From: JAJDYQ01 sp942491945
Lineage (GTDB): Bacteria; Pseudomonadota; Gammaproteobacteria; JAJDYQ01
Length of the DNA: 14,944 bases
Assembly: GCA_942491945.1 (NCBI GenBank)
Contig: CALODD010000082.1
Span: 1-14,944, forward strand
Reading direction: 5' to 3'
Shown here: positions 8,056-14,049 of the stretch, piece by piece
Layout: every line of letters starts with the position of its first letter
Numbering within the stretch: the stretch's first letter is position 1
Position numbers and translations under genes: made by a program
Notes under the pieces: model-generated
The model's input: only the letters and a program-made list of their open reading frames with translations
Told to the model about the DNA's origin: nothing
The model's database searches: none

Positions 8056-8954
8056 TATTGGTCATCTGCCTGCTCTTTGTGTATCTCTTCGACAAGATCG
8101 AGGATGCCTTGCCCAATATCGATAAACTCTTCTGGAATTAACTTGCGAGCCTGTTTCGGGGTATATCGATACGGTGTCGATATATAATGATAGTTACTCT
8201 CATATTTCTCGGTATAACTAACTTCTATATTTTCACCACAGATTTCCTCAATCATTTTCATTAACTCTTGTGATGTAAGAACCTGAGATCCAGTGATTGT
8301 GACGGCACTATTCGCATACTGCTCGTCTAGAACTTTAATACTCAAATTAGCAGCATCATCAACGTGTATATACTCGCGACGTTCGGCGCCAGTACCCCTG
8401 TAATCTATACGCTGATTGCTTACTGCTTGTGTAATCCAGTTACGCAAGCCATTCCAATCCTGTGAACGCGGGCCATATAAAGAACCATAACGTAGAAATG
8501 TATACTGGATACCGTACTTATCTGCATATGCATCAATGATTGTTTCAGCAGCCTGCTTACTAGCACGATAAAAAGATCCGAAAGGACTATATACGTACAT
8601 TGTTGACGCATACATGAACCGCTTAACACCTGCTGCAACCGCAGCCTCCAATACTGCGGTAGTACCTATAACATTACTTTCTATGGTTTGGTAAGGGTTC
8701 TGGCTTGCCTCACCAATGTCAGCCACTCCAGCAAAATGATACACAATATCCTGATTACGCATTGCCGAATTCAACTGTTCATGATTCAGTGTATCGCCAA
8801 TCATCATCGTTTGATCATCTCGTAGCCATGGCGACTCTTTATGGTCAAACAGAGTGACAGTACATCCTCGTTCCGATAATTTATCAGCAGTATGGCTTCC
8901 CATAAAACCTGAGCCACCAATGACTAATACTTTTTTATTATCATTAGTATTCAT
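8055..8954 (-). CDS. Extended SDR, NDP-sugar epimerase/dehydratase
   Basis: This extended short-chain dehydrogenase of 299 residues is counted from ATG 8954. That start overlaps the upstream stop as ATGA; a GTG at 8969 would add five residues but breaks the pattern. The NAD-binding motif is GGSGFMG (13-19). The region MYASTMYVY (114-122) supplies the catalytic Ser/Thr, and Y129-R-A-S-K133 is the YxxxK pair. RYGSLYGP (155-162) and EYIHVDDAA further on are substrate-domain signatures. By family it acts in the cytoplasm on a nucleotide-linked or free sugar (epimerisation, dehydration or reduction); the specific reaction cannot be read. It lies between two methyltransferase genes and downstream of a cytidylyltransferase and a hydroxyacid dehydrogenase. 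I infer that it contributes to the same activated-sugar pathway. Confidence 0.88.
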   Translation of the reverse strand: MNTNDNKKVLVIGGSGFMGSHTADKLSERGCTVTLFDHKESPWLRDDQTMMIGDTLNHEQLNSAMRNQDIVYHFAGVADIGEASQNPYQTIESNVIGTTAVLEAAVAAGVKRFMYASTMYVYSPFGSFYRASKQAAETIIDAYADKYGIQYTFLRYGSLYGPRSQDWNGLRNWITQAVSNQRIDYRGTGAERREYIHVDDAANLSIKVLDEQYANSAVTITGSQVLTSQELMKMIEEICGENIEVSYTEKYESNYHYISTPYRYTPKQARKLIPEEFIDIGQGILDLVEEIHKEQADDQ

Positions 8955-9460
8955 TTTTGTATAAAACACCCACCGGTCGGAGAATCCAAAAATAAAGATA
9001 CATGATTATTACTCAGGAAATTATTGACCGCTTTACGCGCACCAGGGAATTGTGTATAACCATAGTCGTCGATAACAATCACACCGCCATCGACCAGCCT
9101 TTCCCAGAAGAATTGAAGGCTATCTCTAGTTGGCTCGTATAAATCGACATCCACATGCACAAAGCAAAATTGCTCTTGTGATACATCAGGAAAACGCTCT
9201 GGTATCCACCCTGAATGATATTCAACAAAAGAGAATGAAGACAAATTATCTCGCACTTCCTTTTCTGTTGAAGAAAATATCTGACGCTCATGTTCAATTT
9301 GCTGTTCTGACATATTTATCCGAGCATTCGCATCCTGACTTGTTTTATCAGACAGCCCCCCCTCAAAAGAATCGAATATGTGTAACTTTTTTTGACTATC
9401 TGCAATGATTGTTGCCAACCGATAACTGGAACCACCTTTCCAGCAAACTACATTCTGCAA
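8951..9460 (-). CDS. TylF-like methyltransferase, 3' part of a frameshifted gene
   Basis: This frame holds the catalytic core of a TylF/MycF (macrocin O-methyltransferase) family protein. It contains CWKGGSSYRLA (6-16), HIFDSFEGG (27-35), the metal-binding HVDVDLYEPT (102-111) and VIVIDDYG (127-134), then FPGARKAV and a C-terminal end of normal shape. Family members methylate a sugar hydroxyl using SAM and a divalent metal. The nominal start is a TTG at 9460 with no biological support. The missing N-terminus, including the Glu-Cys that begins the family's E-x-G-V-W-K-G-G motif, is encoded in another frame immediately upstream (9396-9722). The two frames overlap by 65 bp and join near 9443-9450. 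Joined, they would give about 256 residues, the usual family length. As sequenced, the protein is unlikely to be made in functional form. Confidence 0.78.
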   Translation of the reverse strand: MQNVVCWKGGSSYRLATIIADSQKKLHIFDSFEGGLSDKTSQDANARINMSEQQIEHERQIFSSTEKEVRDNLSSFSFVEYHSGWIPERFPDVSQEQFCFVHVDVDLYEPTRDSLQFFWERLVDGGVIVIDDYGYTQFPGARKAVNNFLSNNHVSLFLDSPTGGCFIQK

Positions 9461-9722
9461 AATGCTCCTTCAACTCCCTGGAAACAACTTGCCTTGCTAG
9501 TGTTTGAAGCGTGTAGTGGCGACATTGTTTTGTAAAATTATCAGACCACTCCATACCAGTTTTTCGCATTGCTTCATCGTATAAGGTTCGCTCACTTTCA
9601 TTGTTATAGATCCACTCCAGCATATTCCTGTCGAGACAAATATTATCCGTGAAAGGACGCGCACGAAAAAAATGCGCATCTATCCCCAGAAAACGAAATA
9701 AAATTCGTAATAACTTGCGCAC
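9396..9722 (-). CDS. TylF-like methyltransferase, 5' part of a frameshifted gene
   Basis: This is the 108-codon N-terminal piece of the TylF-like gene. Its start is a GTG (9722), 2 bp after the hydroxyacid dehydrogenase stop, with an AGGAGG ten bases upstream (9733-9738) that supports real initiation. The N-terminal half is basic and leads to the conserved transition LKEHFAEC (84-91), after which the family expects G-V-W-K-G-G. Instead the frame runs into about 17 unrelated residues (SLLERWFQL and onward) and stops. Removing one base near 9443 restores E-C-S-L-W-K-G-G; inserting two bases at 9449/9450 would give E-C-G-V-C-W-K-G-G. The lesion is therefore a net +1 or -2 shift. No canonical slippery heptamer was seen, so programmed frameshifting is not favoured. 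It is a pseudogene or carries a sequence error. Confidence 0.78.
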   Translation of the reverse strand: MRKLLRILFRFLGIDAHFFRARPFTDNICLDRNMLEWIYNNESERTLYDEAMRKTGMEWSDNFTKQCRHYTLQTLARQVVSRELKEHFAECSLLERWFQLSVGNNHCR

Positions 9723-9724
9723 CT

Positions 9725-10726
9725 CTAAAACCCCTCCTGGACGGCATACTCTTCTTCAGGAACTGATCCAAGCATCTCTTCATTAGAGAAAAACCGGATT
9801 GCTTCTTTTGTTGCCTCTATTTCCATCTTAGCTCGGCAATCCAGTGCCATAGAACCCATGTGAGCAGTTAACAAACAGCGTTCAATATCTTGCAATGGAC
9901 CGTTATATGGTTCTTGCTCAAATACATCTATTGCAGCACCTGCCAGGTGCCCATCACTCATAACATCATGTAAGTCATTTTCATTAATAATTCCACCTCT
10001 GGAATTATTAATGAGAACCGCATCAGACTTCATCATTTCCAGCTGCTCTTTAGCTATCATATTATGGGTCTGCCCTGTCAGCGGCAGATGCAATGTAATC
10101 AAATCTGCTTCTCGATAAATGGTTTCCTTTGAAACACGCTCTATATTAAATTGTTCATCTAATTCTGCATTCGGCAAAATATCGTTAACCAAAATCCTGG
10201 GGTTACCAAAAGCACTTAAATGACCTAACACCTTAGAACCTATCCGACCCAGGCCAATAATACCGATCGTAATATTTGTAATGCGGCGTCCAAAATATCG
10301 ATACCAGTTACCTGCTTTCATTTGCGAATTGGATACATGCACAGAACGCAATAACGATATCATCAGACCTATCGTCAATTCTGCAACCGCTGGAGATGGT
10401 GCATCTGGCGTATAAGATACAGCAACGTTCCTCTCGCGTGCTGCCAGTAAATCTACACTATCAAGGCCTATACCTACACGCGAAATTAAACGTAAATCTG
10501 GAGCATTATCCATTACTTCTGCCGTGATGGGTTCAGTACCAGCGATAATCACTTCGAACGGACGCGCCAGTTCGACTAATTCTTCTTCTACTAATTTTCG
10601 CCCGATAGGGTTAACTAAAAATGGAATGCCAGCTTCATTGAGTAAATCACGAGGCAAAGTATTTTCTTCGGCGAAAGGTACTGTGGTAATTAGTACGCGT
10701 GGTGAACTATCTTCAGTCATTGTCAT
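9725..10726 (-). CDS. D-isomer-specific 2-hydroxyacid dehydrogenase
   Basis: This 333-residue member of the D-2-hydroxyacid (phosphoglycerate-type) dehydrogenase family has all key residues. The NAD-binding GLGRIG is at 158-163. The catalytic triad is Arg243 in NNSRGG, Glu272 in DVFEQEP, and His289 in TAHMGS. It lacks the ACT domain of housekeeping SerA, so a dedicated substrate is more likely. The family interconverts a 2-keto acid and a D-2-hydroxy acid with NAD(H) in the cytoplasm. Its place between a sugar SDR (14 bp overlap) and a TylF-like methyltransferase, downstream of an aldolase and a cytidylyltransferase, suggests it makes or uses a short hydroxy/keto acid in the modified-sugar pathway. 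That role is inference. ATG 10726 gives the longest form; ATG 10720 is a possible start two codons later. The gene stops with TAG. Confidence 0.92.
   Translation of the reverse strand: MTMTEDSSPRVLITTVPFAEENTLPRDLLNEAGIPFLVNPIGRKLVEEELVELARPFEVIIAGTEPITAEVMDNAPDLRLISRVGIGLDSVDLLAARERNVAVSYTPDAPSPAVAELTIGLMISLLRSVHVSNSQMKAGNWYRYFGRRITNITIGIIGLGRIGSKVLGHLSAFGNPRILVNDILPNAELDEQFNIERVSKETIYREADLITLHLPLTGQTHNMIAKEQLEMMKSDAVLINNSRGGIINENDLHDVMSDGHLAGAAIDVFEQEPYNGPLQDIERCLLTAHMGSMALDCRAKMEIEATKEAIRFFSNEEMLGSVPEEEYAVQEGF
9733..9738 (-). promoter_or_regulatory. Shine-Dalgarno for the GTG start at 9722
   Basis: The minus strand reads AGGAGG ten bases before the GTG at 9722, inside the end of the hydroxyacid dehydrogenase gene. 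It indicates that the TylF-like gene was built to be translated despite its present frameshift. Confidence 0.6.
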
Positions 10727-11660
10727 TATTTTTTCTCGCCGAAATTACGGCTTTCAACATACGTTCCAGGCCATCTTCTATTTGAACAGCAGGTACAAAT
10801 CCGAGAGTGTCATGCATCTTGGTATTAGCACCGAATATACCGTGTATATCACCCGCAGTATTGCCGCTAAACTCTATTGTAACAGGCTGGCCATACAGTT
10901 TGACCATGATCTCAATCAACTCACCGACCGTTGTCTTGATGCCGCTAGCAATATTTATATTCAAACCTGAACATGCTTCATTATCCAGGCACGCCAGAAA
11001 TGCATTGACGACATCATCTATATATATAAAGTCTCGGTAACGTTCAGGAGATCCTTTGACGTGTATATGACCGCCTTCGATCATTTGCGCCATAAAAATA
11101 CTGACCATACCCTGGCGTAGATTAGCCATATTTTGTCCGGGACCATAAACATTAAAGAGGCGTAAACTCGTCGTCTGGATACCATACTCCAGTTCATAAA
11201 GTCGCAAATAGTGTTCACTTGCTAACTTTCCAACTCCATAAAATGACCGTGGGGAACAGTTAGCCTGCTCATCAACTGGCTCATCACCATGATAGCCATA
11301 CACTGACATAGTACCGGCATAAATGACTTTTTTACATTTGGTTTCACGAGCCAGCTCAAGCAATAATAATGTCGACTGTGTGTTTGTGCCGAGATCATAA
11401 ACCGGATTATCGAAGCTAATTTCTCCTGAACTTTGTCCAGCAATATGAAATATTGCATCAAATTTACTTTCATTAATTTGGGAGTACGTATCTGGATTTT
11501 GGCAGTCACCAATAATCAACTCGACATTGTCAGGGACATTCTCACGAAATCCAGTAGACAAATTATCTATAGCTAGAACTCGATGACCATCATCGACAAG
11601 ACGTTTTACTAATGCCGCACCTATAAAGCCTGCAGCACCAGTAACAAGATAGACAGACAC
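10713..11660 (-). CDS. Extended SDR, UDP-glucose 4-epimerase-like
   Basis: This extended SDR of 315 residues is close in layout to GalE-type NDP-sugar epimerases. It shows GAAGFIG (8-14) for NAD binding, AIDNLSTG (30-37) as in GalE-like enzymes, AGTMSVYG (115-122), and the catalytic Y141-G-V-G-K145. LRLFNVYGPGQ (about 166-176) and RDFIYIDDVV further on are also typical. It probably epimerises or dehydrates a nucleotide-linked sugar in the cytoplasm; C4 epimerisation is the default family guess. The start is GTG 11660, with an AAGG about ten bases upstream and a 19 bp gap from the cytidylyltransferase gene. The stop codon overlaps the hydroxyacid dehydrogenase by 14 bp, so the two are co-translated. 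Position next to a KdsB-like gene suggests a step in the same precursor pathway. Confidence 0.9.
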   Translation of the reverse strand: MSVYLVTGAAGFIGAALVKRLVDDGHRVLAIDNLSTGFRENVPDNVELIIGDCQNPDTYSQINESKFDAIFHIAGQSSGEISFDNPVYDLGTNTQSTLLLLELARETKCKKVIYAGTMSVYGYHGDEPVDEQANCSPRSFYGVGKLASEHYLRLYELEYGIQTTSLRLFNVYGPGQNMANLRQGMVSIFMAQMIEGGHIHVKGSPERYRDFIYIDDVVNAFLACLDNEACSGLNINIASGIKTTVGELIEIMVKLYGQPVTIEFSGNTAGDIHGIFGANTKMHDTLGFVPAVQIEDGLERMLKAVISARKNNDND

Positions 11661-11679
11661 TATATTGATACCTTAATAA

Positions 11680-12444
11680 TCACAAATACGTTTTCATTAA
11701 CTCATCATCACGCATTAATGCTGTTACTCGTTCCAGATCACCTTGAGTATCAACACTCACACTATCGGCATCACTCCACACCATTCTTACTTTACCGCCA
11801 TGTTCAAGTATCCGCATCATATCGACTGATTCAACACGTTCTAATTCAGTTTCATCCATAGCGTTAAATTCTAATAAATAATCTCTTTTAAACGGGATTA
11901 TACAAACCTGTTTAAGCATCCTGACCTTATCAAAACCCTTTTTCCGGGAAGGAATGGGTTCACGCGAGAAATACAGAGCATCATTATTTAGATCGACGAC
12001 GACCTTGACTTCATTTGGGTCCTCGAATTCTTCTGTGGTTCCCATCTCTGCCATCAGATTAACAACATTAACATCAGGATCTGATATTGCATCAACTGCA
12101 GAGGTAATCATTTCTGGCAAGACCATCGGCTCATCACCTTGAACCATGACAACCACATCGACCTTCTCACCTAGTTCCTCTTCGATATACTGCATAGCTT
12201 CAGCCGTCCGATCTGTCGCACGGTCATGAGTATCAGCCGTCATAACAGCCTTACCACCAATAGATTCTACATATTCATAGATTTCTTGATCACATGTAGC
12301 TACCCATGTACCTAGTAATTCAGGGCATAAATTTGTTCGATGATAGCAATGACCTATCATTGGCATTCCATTTATATCCGCCAGTGGTTTACCAGGAAAT
12401 CGCGACGACCCCATACGAGCGGGAATTATGGCTACAACTTTCAC
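11680..12444 (-). CDS. KdsB-like cytidylyltransferase (CMP-ulosonate synthetase family)
   Basis: This 254-residue protein matches the length and motif order of 3-deoxy-manno-octulosonate cytidylyltransferases. The nucleotide-binding IPARMGSSRFPGKPL is at 7-21, VQGDEP at 101-106, DPNEVKVVVD at 142-151, and ALYFSREPIPS at 156-166. The LERVESVDMMRILEHG block is at 201-216, and the C-terminal VDTQGDLERV at 231-240. The family couples CTP to the anomeric hydroxyl of a 2-keto-3-deoxy sugar acid, giving a CMP-sugar and pyrophosphate. The usual HxSGT(D/E)R loop is HDRATDR here (73-79), so the sugar substrate may differ from Kdo. It follows an HpaI-type aldolase by 2 bp, and the pair suggests synthesis followed by activation of a ulosonic acid. 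The start is GTG 12444, preceded by a strong AAGGAGG. A second housekeeping kdsB would be expected elsewhere if this enzyme is specialised. Confidence 0.9.
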   Translation of the reverse strand: MKVVAIIPARMGSSRFPGKPLADINGMPMIGHCYHRTNLCPELLGTWVATCDQEIYEYVESIGGKAVMTADTHDRATDRTAEAMQYIEEELGEKVDVVVMVQGDEPMVLPEMITSAVDAISDPDVNVVNLMAEMGTTEEFEDPNEVKVVVDLNNDALYFSREPIPSRKKGFDKVRMLKQVCIIPFKRDYLLEFNAMDETELERVESVDMMRILEHGGKVRMVWSDADSVSVDTQGDLERVTALMRDDELMKTYL

Positions 12445-12446
12445 TA

Positions 12447-13214
12447 TTAATCCTCCTTAAGGGTATCAATACATTGACGGCTTGCTACATCGAGCATGCG
12501 TATATCAAGGCTATAGGCTATGAACTTATATCCCTCTTGTGAACGCATGGATAACTGTTCCGTATCGGGCTCGATAATATGCACACCGCCAGGCATATTA
12601 TTCGCCTTACCGGCATCTTTTACCTGTTGCATTGCTTTAACTACATCAGGGTGTGTTAGTTCACCTGGCATACCCATTGAGCCACTGAGATCATATGGCC
12701 CAATGATGTAACCATCTACACCATCCGTTGCTAAAATTTCGTCGATGTTGTTCACTGCGTCAATATGTTCTATTTGTACAATAACTACTGCATTCGATTC
12801 TTGCCACTCAAGATAGTCATTAAACGATGAGCCGTAGCCCTGTGCGCGAGCAAGCCCTACTCCGCGTTTACCCGCAGATGGATAGCGAACCGCAGAAACT
12901 GCTGCTGCTGCCTGTTCCGAAGAATTGACCATTGGCACGATGACTCCATGTGCGCCGGCATCCATTACTCTCTTTATCTGATTGGGATCATTCCAGGTTA
13001 ATCTCACAAGTGGTGAAACACCACACAGATCAATGATGCGAATCAATTCTTCTGCTTCACGAATTGTAATAACGCTATGCTCTAAATCTACAGCTAACCA
13101 CTCGAAGCCTGCCCTGGCCATGATTTCTGCAATAGCAGGATGACCTAATGTAATCCATGACCCCAGGGACAAATCCCCTGTTGTCAACTTTTGCTTTAAG
13201 GTTCCTTTATTCAT
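12447..13214 (-). CDS. HpcH/HpaI-family class II aldolase
   Basis: This 255-residue protein aligns in length and key residues with HpaI and 2-dehydro-3-deoxyglucarate aldolases. The catalytic His is in VDLEHS (H46), the pyruvate-binding Arg in LVRL (R71), and the metal ligands are E149 in VQIEH and D175 in GPYDLSGSMG. The block RGVGLARAQGYG (117-128) is also typical. The family reversibly joins pyruvate and an aldehyde to give a 2-keto-3-deoxy acid, using a divalent metal. Such enzymes usually work in catabolism, so finding one between an FkbM methyltransferase and a KdsB-like cytidylyltransferase inside a glycan operon is unusual. I infer an anabolic role making the sugar acid that the next gene activates; breakdown of a side product is the alternative. 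ATG 13214 follows the FkbM stop by 8 bp. Confidence 0.92.
   Translation of the reverse strand: MNKGTLKQKLTTGDLSLGSWITLGHPAIAEIMARAGFEWLAVDLEHSVITIREAEELIRIIDLCGVSPLVRLTWNDPNQIKRVMDAGAHGVIVPMVNSSEQAAAAVSAVRYPSAGKRGVGLARAQGYGSSFNDYLEWQESNAVVIVQIEHIDAVNNIDEILATDGVDGYIIGPYDLSGSMGMPGELTHPDVVKAMQQVKDAGKANNMPGGVHIIEPDTEQLSMRSQEGYKFIAYSLDIRMLDVASRQCIDTLKED
12452..12458 (-). promoter_or_regulatory. Strong Shine-Dalgarno for the GTG start at 12444
   Basis: The minus strand reads AAGGAGG inside the last codons of the aldolase gene (Leu-Lys-Glu-Asp, then TAA), seven bases before GTG 12444. It fixes the non-ATG start of the cytidylyltransferase and is the best ribosome-binding site seen in the window. 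Confidence 0.75.
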
Positions 13215-13222
13215 AGTTTTAT

Positions 13223-14044
13223 TTAAGCCTTCGAAAATATGGTATTTGTCAAATCATCCTCCCCTTTCTGAAGATTGGCTCGGTATATTTTCATGTCAGT
13301 GAAACCATACGATGCCATAAGTTTTGGCATTTCAGCATCACTCGCACGCATCTCAATCAATACTGACTTCAACTCCGGGTTAGACAATGTTTCTTTCGCC
13401 CCTTCAAGTATTTTGCTTTCATTTCCATCCACATCGATTTTTATGTAGTTTGGTATATCCAGAACAAAGTATTCAATCAAGCTATCAAGGGTAAAAGACA
13501 ATACCGCTTGCCTGAATACGGGTTCGTATTTATCACCAGCCCAGGTGACAGCATTACCAACGGAATGATTGGCGGCACCACTTTGCATCGTATTTAGGTT
13601 TAAAACATTAACGGCCGTCCTGTCATATAAACCAATATTCAATGCGGCTATATCGTTATCCAGGTGATTATGATGAATATTTTTATTGAGACAGGCGTAA
13701 TTCTGTGATTCTGGCTCTATTGCGACAACTTTGCACTTCTTCTTCAACGCAGAATATAATGAGAAGACCCCAACATTCGCACCAATATCATACAATACAG
13801 ATCGATCTTGGAACGCGTCTATCCAGTCCAGAGTCTCAGGTTCTTTCGTATTGAGTATGTTAGCTCTAAGCAGATGCAACTCTTCGTTAGCATCAAAAAC
13901 CATATCCACACCACGCACATTGATTTTTTTTATCACATCAATACGTGAAGCGAATGCGCGATAAAATCGAAAAGGTCTACGCATACCTGTTATTGAAATT
14001 AGGGCATCACTTATCTCATTAAATATTGTACGCTTTATAGTCAT
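13223..14044 (-). CDS. FkbM-family SAM-dependent methyltransferase
   Basis: This 273-residue protein is typical of the FkbM family. The SAM-binding motif is LYDIGANVGVFS (84-95), followed by VAIEPESQNYACLNKN (107-122) and the family hallmark IKIDVDGNESKILEGA (201-216). The C-terminal LIEMRAS (229-235) is also conserved-looking. FkbM proteins in polysaccharide loci are thought to O-methylate sugars or glycan termini in the cytoplasm; the acceptor is unknown. There is no signal peptide. ATG 14044 lies 5 bp after the ABC exporter stop, with no strong Shine-Dalgarno, so coupling to the upstream gene is likely. It is the only one of the three methyltransferase genes in this window that is intact. 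Confidence 0.92.
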   Translation of the reverse strand: MTIKRTIFNEISDALISITGMRRPFRFYRAFASRIDVIKKINVRGVDMVFDANEELHLLRANILNTKEPETLDWIDAFQDRSVLYDIGANVGVFSLYSALKKKCKVVAIEPESQNYACLNKNIHHNHLDNDIAALNIGLYDRTAVNVLNLNTMQSGAANHSVGNAVTWAGDKYEPVFRQAVLSFTLDSLIEYFVLDIPNYIKIDVDGNESKILEGAKETLSNPELKSVLIEMRASDAEMPKLMASYGFTDMKIYRANLQKGEDDLTNTIFSKA

Positions 14045-14049
14045 ATATA

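Noticed and set aside
8955..8969. GTG start extending the SDR to 8969
   Set aside because: ATG 8954 gives the ATGA overlap found elsewhere in the operon, and the five extra residues precede the normal SDR N-terminus.
9396..9460. Programmed ribosomal frameshift in the TylF-like gene
   Set aside because: No slippery heptamer was seen at the junction, and family members are made from one frame. A mutation or error is more likely.
10524..10970. A 148-codon plus-strand open frame
   Set aside because: It is the antisense shadow of the hydroxyacid dehydrogenase and SDR genes, which have complete catalytic motifs. It has no Shine-Dalgarno or family features.
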